From positions 38,336 to 102,335 of the forward strand of contig JAEZKP010000043.1 in assembly GCA_023436145.1 (NCBI GenBank): a DNA stretch of 64,000 bases, in the 5' to 3' direction. A program made the translations under genes and the position numbers. This DNA comes from Fibrobacterota bacterium (GTDB lineage: Bacteria > Fibrobacterota > Chitinivibrionia > Chitinivibrionales > Chitinispirillaceae). This document shows, one piece after another, positions 8,457-17,455 of the stretch. Positions within the stretch are counted from its first letter, which is position 1. Each line of letters opens with the position of its first letter. The notes below the pieces were generated by a model. That model had not been told where the DNA came from. It did no database searches and worked only from the letters and a program-made list of their open reading frames with translations.

Positions 8457-8906
8457 GATGGACATGGGGCTTTCCTTCCGAAACGAATTCTGGTATACTC
8501 CCGACAAAGCATTTTAACATCCGCATTACTGCAACATAGCATTTTAATTCTTTTGAAATATACAAACATTCAACACTGCTTGAAAAAAGAGCTGTCATTC
8601 ATCAGACAACGAGTATTATTTGACTTTTTTTAATTTCGACTGTAATTCCAGCAGGACATATTTGAAAGGCCATGATCATTAACTGCTTTTAGGTAGTGTT
8701 CAGAGACCCATAGCCATAACCAATTTTTCCATTCTGTTTTCATGGAGGCTCTGTTATGCTATCGAATCAAAAAACCGCTCCGTACTGAGAAGCTCAGTGG
8801 CTGGAGCGTTTTTGTTATTGAGTAAATACAAAAACAGACCATTCCTTTCAAGTGTTCTGATTCACTTCTATAAATTCCAGGAAGGTTTTTAAAGCATTAG
8901 AACCGC
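8457..8906. other. Intergenic region between convergent genes
   Basis: About 450 bases between the barrel gene (plus) and the penicillin-binding protein gene (minus). It holds a strong bidirectional terminator hairpin (8768-8815). Upstream of the hairpin is a possible plus-strand promoter: TTGACT at 8620-8625, then TGTAAT at 8641-8646 with a short 15-base spacer. The stretch between could be a small transcript. A 10-codon frame starting at the ATG at 8757 lies just after a GGAGG. Neither is firmly supported. Confidence 0.4.
8768..8815. terminator. Bidirectional intrinsic terminator
   Basis: Two-part stem: CGCTCC (8776-8781) pairs with GGAGCG (8803-8808), and ACTGAG pairs with CTCAGT inside it. 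A-rich sequence lies on the left and TTTTT on the right, so it can work in both directions between convergent genes. Confidence 0.75.
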
Positions 8907-11795
8907 TCAATCTCCAGAGTACTCGATTTTCTCTATAATGCTGGTTGTGTCAGTTAACAAGTTACCGGGTTCCCCACAATTTTCAAAAGCAGGAGTAACT
9001 TTCTTTATGTATCGCTCATATTGCGAATAGAATCCATCCGGACTTTTAATTCCCCCGGTCTTCAAAAGATTTGTAGTCAGGAAGCGGTGGAGAGACTTTC
9101 CATCACGTGGTCCGGTATATTTGGTATTGCATTCACCTATACAAGCCACAGTGATATCATGGATATCGGTTTGCCCACTGTTTTTGCCAAATCGGTCCAA
9201 ATCGACTCTGATAACAGCATTCCACAGACCATAGCAGGTTCTCTCTTTGCTGGAAGCCTCTACATTGAAAGGTCTCATAATATCATCCGTAGTCCCGCTT
9301 TTGGCAAAATTAGACAACGGTTCATTTAATATATATGCATCCGGATGAAAAGCAGTATCAGTTAAAGAGGGATCAAAGGGAGAAATCTGATAAGCGATAT
9401 CATAACTACTCAAGCCGTCAGCCTGATTTGAGGTCAGTCTTTTATGCATTCCCAGCAATGAAGGTCTGATATTGTTGATATCCGCATAGGGGTGATAGCG
9501 GCGGATTGTATCATTAATGGGAACATTTTCCCCATTTAATACCATGCTATCAATAACTAACGAGGGGTGTTCTGCGGGTTGTTCGATCAGATCATTGTTG
9601 TAAAAAACATTAAACAGATGCATCTGTTCATAAAGTGTCATTTCCAGAGTTCCTAAAGCAATCGAATACATGCTGTCAGAAATGGGGGCTTTTCTACCAA
9701 AGGAATACATGTAATCTACATCTGCACCTACTATTCTGGTGAATTCCTTATAGGCACGTACCCCAGTCATGTAGGTAAGTTTCAGTGAATCCTTTACTCT
9801 GGAGAATGCGCCGGTTCTGTAAAGCAGTTGCACAAGCTGGAAAGCATCAGATCTGACCTCAAAGTTGGGATTAAATATGCTGCGGTTCATACGTAAAAGT
9901 GTCTCAACTGCCAGAATGTTATTGGAAGTTGCCAGAAGATCAAACACATATTGACATCCATCGAAAGCATTTTTATAGTTGTGAACCGGATAACCTTTCC
10001 CTTTTATGGGGCTGTTATGAAAAATCACTCCGGTTCTGATACCTTTTTTATAATCGAAGTCCCTTCTCCAGGTCACGTCCTCCTTGACTTCAACAGTATC
10101 GGTCCATTTGGAATAGGGCTTAAAAATCCCCAGGTCATAATTAAGGGTATTAAGGATTGGTTTAGCAGTTGAGGAACCATTCGGAGTTTTGTTTTTCAAA
10201 AGACAAGCCAGTTTTGATCCTACTTTATCTTTGGAGTAATAGGCCAGCAGTTTTCCAGAGCGGGAATCCATGATACTATAGGCAAAATATTGACCATTGA
10301 CAGCAACCGGTTTTCGCAGATAGAAAAACGTGCTTCTGCGGAATTTATTTCTGGCAATCTTTTTATACCTTATATTTACAATTATAGTATCTCCCGGATT
10401 GCATCTGGTATAAAAAGTGGAGCCTGGTTCGTGAAAATTAACCGTGTCTTTCAGTATTTTTACCAGCCGGACAGAATCTTTGGGGGTCTTATCCAGTTCA
10501 ACAGTTGCAGAATCACTCCCTATTCTTACCTCATCGACTATAGTAGTATCTTTACCATACCCTCTCTGATTTACCAATTTTTCCAGTGTTTCCTGCAGGT
10601 CTTTATCAATTGTTAATTTTATCAGCAGGTTACCTTTTTTCCTTACCAGAGAGTTTGGATCGAGGAGGTCCATTTGCATAAGCTGTTCTGCATCAGAGCC
10701 GTTTCTTTTCAGAGTAAGAAGCCAGAATTCATTAGCCAGATCGACCAGTGCACCATAGCCCCCCTGAAAAGTTCTGGGCTGATTAAATTTCAAAGAATCT
10801 ATCTCAGAGAGGACCAAAGCTCTTTTTTCCGGCCCCCACCCCAGCATCTCACCCATTCGTTCCATGTCTATTTTACACTGTCTGGAAATCTTTGTTTTGT
10901 AGTTTCTACCCCATTTCACCATACGTGCCAGATAGACACATTCGGCGTCAGTTAATTCATTGAGGTTTTTGTTGAACAAGCCTCTGGCAATATCCTTATA
11001 TCCGATCATGCCGTAATCGCTGGTTACACAATGGTTAAGGTATACTTCCAGAATATCTTCAGCTGAATACAATTTTCTCAGAGCAACCGCCAGTCGAAGT
11101 TCACGTTTTTTACGATCAACAGACTTACTTACCATCCGCATCCCTTTTTCATCCAGTTTTGAAATGAAAAGTTTTGCCACCTGTTGAGTAATAGTAGATG
11201 TACCACGCGGAGAAACCACTTTGAAATTCAGAATTGATTCTTTTACCGCCCTTAGAAAGGCACGAACAAAGCTGTCAAATTCTATACCCATGGTATTGGA
11301 ATAAAAATTTTTATCTTCAGCTGCAAGAAGAGCAGTAACCAGAGTTGGAGGAATTTCTTCGAGTCTGGCTCTCTGATGATCAGTTTTGATTTTAGCCAGA
11401 GGCCGGTTAAATCTGTCCACAATCTCAATGGTATTTGAGTATTGCCGCACTTCCCTGAGCCGGTCAATAATGGAAAGAGATGGGTAATCATCAAGAGTAA
11501 CCCCATCAACGACTCTGATCTCGCAATGATCATTCTGTTTGTCTCTGTCAACAATACGTGCGGCTTCCTGGTTCATAGCCTCATCAGTAAGCACATCCTG
11601 CCAACCAGCCCCATACTCGGTGGATAGAAGTCCTCTTTTTTCCAGATCAACCAGCTTTTCGCCCCACTGAAGGAAATAGCGATTAAAAGCTGCTCTGGCC
11701 AGTAGAAATCCTGGATATGCACCAATGGCTGAAAGAGCTATAATCCCGACACATACCCACAGGGTAATCTTTAATATTCTTTTGTTCTTTTCCAT
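8907..11795 (-). CDS. Bifunctional penicillin-binding protein (GT51 transglycosylase plus transpeptidase)
   Basis: About 962 residues from the chosen ATG at 11795; an upstream in-frame ATG at 11849 would add 18 residues but has no ribosome-binding site. One N-terminal membrane helix is followed by a GT51 peptidoglycan glycosyltransferase with catalytic Glu in LLAAEDKNFY (Glu160) and RGTSTITQQ (197-205). A long linker leads to a penicillin-binding transpeptidase-like domain with STAK (542-545), SNN (624-626) and KSGT (832-835). All key motifs of a class A PBP are therefore present, although the C-terminal domain is divergent from the usual PBP1a/1b sequence. It polymerises and crosslinks peptidoglycan in the periplasm. 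It is transcribed divergently from the solute-binding lipoprotein. Confidence 0.85.
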   Translation of the reverse strand: MEKNKRILKITLWVCVGIIALSAIGAYPGFLLARAAFNRYFLQWGEKLVDLEKRGLLSTEYGAGWQDVLTDEAMNQEAARIVDRDKQNDHCEIRVVDGVTLDDYPSLSIIDRLREVRQYSNTIEIVDRFNRPLAKIKTDHQRARLEEIPPTLVTALLAAEDKNFYSNTMGIEFDSFVRAFLRAVKESILNFKVVSPRGTSTITQQVAKLFISKLDEKGMRMVSKSVDRKKRELRLAVALRKLYSAEDILEVYLNHCVTSDYGMIGYKDIARGLFNKNLNELTDAECVYLARMVKWGRNYKTKISRQCKIDMERMGEMLGWGPEKRALVLSEIDSLKFNQPRTFQGGYGALVDLANEFWLLTLKRNGSDAEQLMQMDLLDPNSLVRKKGNLLIKLTIDKDLQETLEKLVNQRGYGKDTTIVDEVRIGSDSATVELDKTPKDSVRLVKILKDTVNFHEPGSTFYTRCNPGDTIIVNIRYKKIARNKFRRSTFFYLRKPVAVNGQYFAYSIMDSRSGKLLAYYSKDKVGSKLACLLKNKTPNGSSTAKPILNTLNYDLGIFKPYSKWTDTVEVKEDVTWRRDFDYKKGIRTGVIFHNSPIKGKGYPVHNYKNAFDGCQYVFDLLATSNNILAVETLLRMNRSIFNPNFEVRSDAFQLVQLLYRTGAFSRVKDSLKLTYMTGVRAYKEFTRIVGADVDYMYSFGRKAPISDSMYSIALGTLEMTLYEQMHLFNVFYNNDLIEQPAEHPSLVIDSMVLNGENVPINDTIRRYHPYADINNIRPSLLGMHKRLTSNQADGLSSYDIAYQISPFDPSLTDTAFHPDAYILNEPLSNFAKSGTTDDIMRPFNVEASSKERTCYGLWNAVIRVDLDRFGKNSGQTDIHDITVACIGECNTKYTGPRDGKSLHRFLTTNLLKTGGIKSPDGFYSQYERYIKKVTPAFENCGEPGNLLTDTTSIIEKIEYSGD

Positions 11796-12072
11796 TTTAT
11801 AAAAAACCCGAAATAATGAGGATAAATGGCAGATCCTGAAGCGATCCATAGTCTAAAGATATAGAATTTTAAATCTACTCTATTTTATAGACGATGTTCA
11901 AGAAATCCAACCTAAAAGATGGACAATTATAGTTATTACAGTATATTTTTATATATCCAAATCGGGCAATTCTTAAGGTGAGGTATAGACACACACTTCT
12001 GCGATTGTGCCCATACCCTGCAGAGTAGAATTGTCCGTTTTAAATTTTTATAAAAAAAGCGGGAGATTAGTG

Positions 12073-13752
12073 ATGAGATGTTTTCAAGTCAGAAGCCTGA
12101 TTTTCGCAGTTTGTATACTTGTGGTCGGTTGTGCTCAGCGGACAATCACCCGGATCGAATCTCTTCAGGCACCATGTCCCAGAGTATTATCTCAGGACAG
12201 CGACACAATTTGCTATGCAGTTGCCTTTAATGATACAAACGAACGGGAAACATTTATCTCCTCATTTAAGCAGTTTCTGGAGAAATACCCATTTGTTACC
12301 ATGACAAAAGACACAGTACGCAACTATGTCCGTATTGATCTTCTGCCATCTTCTGCCCAGGTGAATCTCGAACAGCCAATCACCAGAATTGAACAGACTC
12401 AGATAGTTGAGGATATCATAGAGGAGACCCTGGATGCGGTCAGTTTGGATTCCACCACGGAAGTGACAGATTCAATTTTACCTGGATTTGGGGGTAGTGT
12501 CCGGATCTATTTCCCCCGCAAAAATGTAGATCCTCTTTTTTCCCGTTTATTCAACGTCTTTCCATTCAGTCTCAACAATGTCACAGATCAATCGGAAAAC
12601 TCATCTCTGGTAATCGCCGATTCCTCTCCTCACAGAATCACTCTTAAAATTAATGGCAGATTCACCAATGCCGAAAACCGTACACTTACAGCTCTTGACT
12701 TTATAGATAACTGGACTTCGATTTTGAAAAAGTATCCTGCAGAGGGTTATTCATTGTTTAGAAACATTGTTGGAATACCCGAATTTATCTCCGGCAATGA
12801 AGCAACAGTCAGAGGTTTCAGTGCTCTGGATGAGAACACGATCACTTTACGGTTGGCAAGTAACGATACTCTGGCAGCGTCACGTCTACGCAGTCGCAGA
12901 CTGGTTGATGACAGGTTGAAACTGGGTTTATATCACATCTCCCGGAAAAGCGAGGATAATCTGGAGCTTCTGGCGAATGGCAATTCCACCCCGGATAAAC
13001 CATTTCTGGAAAAGATATTTTTACACACCGGAGGGGATCCTAATCCGATTCTTTCATTTACGTTAAATAAATATGATGCAGTGGTTCTGACCTCCATAAA
13101 CGATCTTGAATATGCACGGAGAAATCTTTCAGGAAACTCCTCCCTTCAGGAAATTCCTGGAGAGAGGTATTTTCTGGCCAATGCATCACAGGATAAAGCA
13201 TTCAGACAATTTCTTAGAAGTAAGGTAAATAATGCTGATATGCTTCGCAATGTCGTCAAAGCGGAAGGTTCGCCCATTAACTCGGTTGTTGTAGAGAATC
13301 TGGAATTTACTGAATCACAGGATATGAGCCCCATCCAGTTTTCTTCAACTCAGACATATAAACTCATTTATTGCAAAGATGATCAGATATCCAAAAGTAT
13401 TGCAGAAAAGCTGCTGGCTACTCTTTCGCATTCCAAAATAGCGGTTAATCTGGCAGCACTTGACAATTTGGAGTACGAGCGCTGTCTGATTGCCAGAAAT
13501 TATGACTGTGCAGTTGGATGGGTACCACAGAACATCACTCATAACAAAAGCGAACAACTGAGATTAGCCTCAATCTGGTTTAATGATGAAACCGATGAAC
13601 TTAAACGCCTTCAGGAGAATGCAGAAATCCCACTTTTCTCTGTTAAGAGATATCTGTTGAAAAGAAATAACCTGCATTTATTCAGAAACAGCATTCAGGG
13701 ACTTTTCCGCAAAATTGAACAGGCCCCTATCCAGCCGGTAAATGAGAACTGA
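12073..13752 (+). CDS. Extracellular solute-binding lipoprotein, family 5 (peptide-type)
   Basis: About 559 residues from the ATG at 12073, chosen over an in-frame upstream ATG at 12007 because GGGAGA lies at the right distance and a lipoprotein signal then begins directly (hydrophobic core ending LVVGC, Cys20). Features of SBP family 5 (DppA/OppA-like) include an 'ALDFIDNWTSIL' element, 'GIPEFISGNEATVRGFSAL' and 'DENTITLRLA', which match the conserved surroundings of the ligand cleft. No ABC permease or ATPase is adjacent, so this is an orphan binding protein or has a divergent role. A perfect-stem terminator overlaps its stop codon. Confidence 0.7.
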   Translation: MRCFQVRSLIFAVCILVVGCAQRTITRIESLQAPCPRVLSQDSDTICYAVAFNDTNERETFISSFKQFLEKYPFVTMTKDTVRNYVRIDLLPSSAQVNLEQPITRIEQTQIVEDIIEETLDAVSLDSTTEVTDSILPGFGGSVRIYFPRKNVDPLFSRLFNVFPFSLNNVTDQSENSSLVIADSSPHRITLKINGRFTNAENRTLTALDFIDNWTSILKKYPAEGYSLFRNIVGIPEFISGNEATVRGFSALDENTITLRLASNDTLAASRLRSRRLVDDRLKLGLYHISRKSEDNLELLANGNSTPDKPFLEKIFLHTGGDPNPILSFTLNKYDAVVLTSINDLEYARRNLSGNSSLQEIPGERYFLANASQDKAFRQFLRSKVNNADMLRNVVKAEGSPINSVVVENLEFTESQDMSPIQFSSTQTYKLIYCKDDQISKSIAEKLLATLSHSKIAVNLAALDNLEYERCLIARNYDCAVGWVPQNITHNKSEQLRLASIWFNDETDELKRLQENAEIPLFSVKRYLLKRNNLHLFRNSIQGLFRKIEQAPIQPVNEN

Positions 13753-13768
13753 GCAGTTCTCATTTTTT
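13741..13768 (+). terminator. Intrinsic terminator after the solute-binding lipoprotein
   Basis: ATGAGAACT (from 13742) pairs perfectly with AGTTCTCAT across a GAGC loop, followed by a run of T. The hairpin includes the last codons and stop of the gene. Confidence 0.85.
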
Positions 13769-14076
13769 CCATTTTGTAATGTTTTTTGTTTTCCCTAAAT
13801 AAACCTGAATATTAAGTTTCCATCACGCTGCTCAGAAATTATTTTCTTTTTTTCTTCTGTTCATTTTTCTTTCCTTTTTTTCCGAAAATAGAAAACATTT
13901 ACCGGTTAGCAATGTTTTGGGCCATTTCTATTGAGACCTTTTTTTCATGTTCTTAGCCGGATAATCGCTGTAGTTTCAATGGCATTTGGTTTGCGTTTTT
14001 TTAAATTACTGAAATTGCAGCCCGCCGGGTATTCTGTTCTCAATGCTATAGATCTCCCACTTTGTGAGGAGTACTC
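13769..14076. other. Intergenic region, no gene seen
   Basis: A T-rich stretch between the terminator and the diguanylate cyclase gene. A 60-codon frame from 13931 overlaps the cyclase start in another frame and has no ribosome-binding site, so I treat it as chance. The region presumably holds the cyclase promoter, which I cannot pinpoint. Confidence 0.5.
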
Positions 14077-15369
14077 ATGCAATATTTCCTTCAAAGCCCA
14101 GTTGTATTTATAATGGTAGTAATATTGGGAGTTGTATCAATTTTCAGCTATCCTGCATACAGCTCACTTTTTTACCGCTTAGGTTTTGATTTGGTTTTAT
14201 TGTCTCTATTCACCTTTGTTATGATAAGAAACCGTCTCACAGAAAAACATAAAATCAAAACAGTTGCAGAATCATCGCAAAAAACCACCAGTGAAGGCAT
14301 AAAGGAAGTGCCAGTACCCGAAAACAATCAGCAATCGTCAATATCAGTCACTTCCAGTATGCAAAATCATGAAATCCTGCAATCGATTCTTACAGATATT
14401 CACTCATCATACGATAGCAGTAAACTCAGATCTTTGATTATCAAAAATGCAGTGCTTCTGACCGGTGCACATGGAGGTAAACTGGGGATTACTGAATCAG
14501 GAGAACTCAACTCCGGTTTCGATGCACATTACATCTACTCACCTTTTCAAATAGATCTTCCTTCAGATTGCCAACCGATCATGAACACAGTAGCAGCCAG
14601 CAAAAAAGCGGTTAAGACCAGTTTTTCTGATTCTAAACATGGAGAAAACTGTTATTTATTGGCGGTACCACTTATTAGAGATAATTTAACCAACGGAGTT
14701 ATATTAGTAGTAAACAAAAGCACTCAGTTCTGCGAAAGAGATCTGGTAAATCTCAACCTTTTTGCCTCTCAGGCAGCATTAGCCATTAATAACACCAGGT
14801 TATTTGAGGAAGCAATCCGCCAGGCGCAAACCGATTCGCTCACCGGTCTTTATAATCACCGGCATTTTTTTGAGCTTGCCAAAAAGGAGATAAACCGTGC
14901 CCAACGCTATAAACATACTCTAACTGTAGTGATGGTCGATATAGATCTTTTCAAATACGTAAATGACACTTTCGGTCATCCTGCAGGTGATCAGGTGATA
15001 ATAACCATCGCAAACCTGTGCCGTAAACATTTCCGTAACATTGATATTGTAGGCAGATACGGTGGAGAGGAGTTTTCCATATTGCTTCCTGAAACACCGG
15101 TAGAAACAGCCGCAGAAGTGGCTGAGCGGCTTAGAAATACTGTCGAAAAAACTGTTATCTCCTATCATCGCCGCCATATTTCGGTAACGGTAAGCCTCGG
15201 TCTGGCGTCACTGAGAAACGATTGTACCTCATTAACCCGCCTTATAGAGCGGGCTGACACTGCACTTTATCACGCCAAAGCCCAGGGAAGAAACAGGGTA
15301 GTTATTTGGAAAGCATCGATGTGTTATGTGGGTGCGATAAAGCACCCCAGGACTTTTCTGAGATTTTAA
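14077..15369 (+). CDS. Membrane-bound GAF-GGDEF diguanylate cyclase
   Basis: A 430-residue protein starting after GAGGAG. Two membrane helices (about 8-25 and 33-50) precede a GAF sensor domain (about 95-240) and a GGDEF domain (about 250-412). The active-site motif is GGEEF (329-333), compatible with c-di-GMP synthesis. RNID (320-323) stands exactly five residues before it, forming the inhibitory I-site, so product feedback is expected. DxLTGLYN and HxFGHPxGD signatures are intact. The last 18 residues after the expected domain end (from about 413) look like a random extension, and a perfect GGGTGC/GCACCC hairpin sits in that coding tail (15330-15347). It is probably monocistronic. Confidence 0.92.
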   Translation: MQYFLQSPVVFIMVVILGVVSIFSYPAYSSLFYRLGFDLVLLSLFTFVMIRNRLTEKHKIKTVAESSQKTTSEGIKEVPVPENNQQSSISVTSSMQNHEILQSILTDIHSSYDSSKLRSLIIKNAVLLTGAHGGKLGITESGELNSGFDAHYIYSPFQIDLPSDCQPIMNTVAASKKAVKTSFSDSKHGENCYLLAVPLIRDNLTNGVILVVNKSTQFCERDLVNLNLFASQAALAINNTRLFEEAIRQAQTDSLTGLYNHRHFFELAKKEINRAQRYKHTLTVVMVDIDLFKYVNDTFGHPAGDQVIITIANLCRKHFRNIDIVGRYGGEEFSILLPETPVETAAEVAERLRNTVEKTVISYHRRHISVTVSLGLASLRNDCTSLTRLIERADTALYHAKAQGRNRVVIWKASMCYVGAIKHPRTFLRF

Positions 15370-15472
15370 ATTGGATAGCCTGTGGAAATTGTGGCAGTTC
15401 ATCTGATAATCCTTAATACTAATGCACTTTTTCCTTGGCCGCAGATTTAGCCAGCTATTATGATTTTAGGTA

Positions 15473-16453
15473 CTATTTAGCCGGATAGATGAGTTTTTCC
15501 CACGTTTCGTTGCTGATAGAACCCAGTTTGGCAAAAAGTTCTCCCGCCTTCTGAGCTTCATTTAAAGTCAATTTTACCTCCAACCGGTTTTTCTCAAAAA
15601 ATTCAGATACATTGAAATGGATTCTTGCCGGATCCGGATTGACTTTGTTAACCAGCGCTGACCACCTCTGCTTTAGTTCGACCAGATTAGGAAAGCGCTT
15701 TTTAAAGATCTGATCCCTGATTTTTTGAGCCTTCTGGGGTTGATTGATCGATCCATTTTCCAGGATTTCTGTAATCGTTATTTCCCCAAGAAGAGCATGA
15801 ACAGAACATTGTTCTGTAAACGCTATTTCCGGCAACCATTCTATAAGCTCCCTTTGCTGCTGACGGGAGAAGCTCACTTTTGAGAATAGACTCAAGAAAG
15901 CATCACGATCCACTGTACTCATTGAATTCAAATCAGAAGCGACTGTACAATCAGCAACTCCACTATCCACAGCATTTAATACAGGAAGTGCACAAGTTAA
16001 CAACCGTTCCAGTTCAAATCTCTCTTTATCGGAGATTCCCAGTCCGCAAACGATTCTTTTATATTCCTGGTCATCTAAATTGACTTTTAACCAATTTAAA
16101 AACAATATTTTTTCCTTTAGCAAAAGCGTGCGGCCGCGGTTTAAGAGAATCCTGAGCAGAGAATAAACGAAGCTGTCGCAAACTGAATCTATAATTGCAA
16201 AATCGGCTTCTTCGATTTTTCTTCTGCGCAGCAGAACTAAACGCTTACACCCATCGATTATTGTATAGCGGGAATTTTTCTTACACACAATAATCGGTGG
16301 CATAACAGTGCAATACTGATTCTGCACCGGAATATCAGGTTCAAAGAGAGTATCCGGAAAATCAACCTTTTCAACCAATAATCTGGAATAGATCAGATTG
16401 ATCCCTTCCCCACTTTCAGCAGTGAGTTTCTGCAATATATCTGTACTTTTCAT
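15473..16453 (-). CDS. ParB-like nuclease-domain protein of unknown function
   Basis: 326 residues from the ATG at 16453, which has an AGGA site seven bases upstream; a longer frame to 16495 lacks one. Residues about 35-85 match the ParB/sulfiredoxin-fold N-terminal domain: 'MPPIIVCKKNSRYTIIDGCK' followed by 'RLVLLRRRKI' and 'ADFAIID'. The rest is helical, without a recognised HTH but with a region (about 200-230) resembling the helical part of ParB-like proteins. It overlaps the end of the upstream glycosyltransferase gene by 38 bases, so the two are coupled. It lacks the GERRxRA box of true chromosomal ParB, and no parA is near, so I do not call it a partition protein. Confidence 0.55.
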   Translation of the reverse strand: MKSTDILQKLTAESGEGINLIYSRLLVEKVDFPDTLFEPDIPVQNQYCTVMPPIIVCKKNSRYTIIDGCKRLVLLRRRKIEEADFAIIDSVCDSFVYSLLRILLNRGRTLLLKEKILFLNWLKVNLDDQEYKRIVCGLGISDKERFELERLLTCALPVLNAVDSGVADCTVASDLNSMSTVDRDAFLSLFSKVSFSRQQQRELIEWLPEIAFTEQCSVHALLGEITITEILENGSINQPQKAQKIRDQIFKKRFPNLVELKQRWSALVNKVNPDPARIHFNVSEFFEKNRLEVKLTLNEAQKAGELFAKLGSISNETWEKLIYPAK

Positions 16454-17240
16454 ACAATTCCTTTTTTCCTCTTTTAAGATAACCGTTTGCCACAATGAGT
16501 GCTTTACTTGAAAGCACAGTTTTCAGTAGATTTATCTGTGTCTGGTTAAGAAAGTTGGTATTGAGCAGATCCAGCATACTTTGAACCCTGAACCTGTCCA
16601 TCCCTATCATTGACATTGATAACTGATCACAGTGTCCTCCATAACGTTTCAGCAGATATTCATCAAGTAAGCCGATCTGGTATTTGCAGGTAATTCGCAG
16701 CCACAGATCGTAATCTTCACATACAGGAATATTTTCATTGAACCCACCGGCTTTTTCAAACAGACTTTTCCTAAGAATTACAGAAGATGGAGTAATCATG
16801 CACCTCTTCAGGCTCGCTTCAAACAAATCCCCCTGAAACTTTTCATGTGTCATTGGCGGATTTACCCTGTTTCCATTTCTTATCCAGATCTCTCTGGTCT
16901 GCATGATTTCAAACTGTGGATTACACCTGCACCAACTTATCTGTTTTTCCAATTTGGATGAAAACCATTCGTCATCCGAGTCAAGAAAAGCGATCCAGTC
17001 TCCGCTGGATTCCTTTACTCCGATGTTGCGTGCCCTGGAAACCCCATGGTTCTCTTCCAGCCTGATAAACCTTATCTTACTCTCTTTCAATATGGGTAAA
17101 TCCCGTGTTCCATCTTCAGAACCGTCATCCACAACGATCAACTCATAATCTGTAAAGGTTTGCCTGAGAACCGACTGAAGAGCTCTTTGAAGAAGTATTT
17201 TCCGATTAAAGGAGGGTATAACGACTGAAACCAGAGGCAT
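16416..17240 (-). CDS. Family 2 glycosyltransferase
   Basis: A 274-residue cytoplasmic GT-A enzyme. The nucleotide-sugar site is seen in VSVVIPSFNR (4-13) and VVDDGSEDGT (36-45). The metal-binding DSDDEW sits at about 87-92, and the acceptor-side ED motif (CEDYDLWLR) at about 178-186. It transfers a sugar from a nucleotide donor, probably to a cell-surface glycan or a protein; donor and acceptor are unknown. The 3' end overlaps the ParB-like gene, an unusual pairing. It is not part of a large polysaccharide cluster. Confidence 0.88.
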   Translation of the reverse strand: MPLVSVVIPSFNRKILLQRALQSVLRQTFTDYELIVVDDGSEDGTRDLPILKESKIRFIRLEENHGVSRARNIGVKESSGDWIAFLDSDDEWFSSKLEKQISWCRCNPQFEIMQTREIWIRNGNRVNPPMTHEKFQGDLFEASLKRCMITPSSVILRKSLFEKAGGFNENIPVCEDYDLWLRITCKYQIGLLDEYLLKRYGGHCDQLSMSMIGMDRFRVQSMLDLLNTNFLNQTQINLLKTVLSSKALIVANGYLKRGKKELYEKYRYIAETHC

Positions 17241-17381
17241 AAACTAAAAAACCTTTTCAATAAAAGCATAAAAACTTTAGCAATAAATCGAATTTTTACC
17301 TGTTTGCTTCATTGGTCTGAGGAGTTTAAAATAACTGTTTTCAGGTCAGGAATAAAGGCTGGTTTTCCAGGTGGTACATTT

Positions 17382-17419
17382 AAAAAAAAGGCCGCTTGTC
17401 CTGTGAAGACAGCGACCTG
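17382..17419 (-). terminator. Intrinsic terminator after secreted modular protein
   Basis: Read on the minus strand, GGTCGCT pairs with AGCGGCC and GTC pairs with GAC around a short loop, followed by eight T. It lies about 40 bases past the stop of the 17456-19735 gene. Confidence 0.8.
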
Positions 17420-17455
17420 AAACAGATAGAGTTTCTATTGTGAGATGCAATAGAT

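Noticed and set aside
13931..14113. 60-codon frame overlapping the diguanylate cyclase start
   Set aside because: The cyclase start has GAGGAG and conserved domains; this frame has neither.
15473..16453. Chromosome partition protein ParB
   Set aside because: No parA, no GERRxRA box, no clear HTH; only the N-terminal fold is similar.
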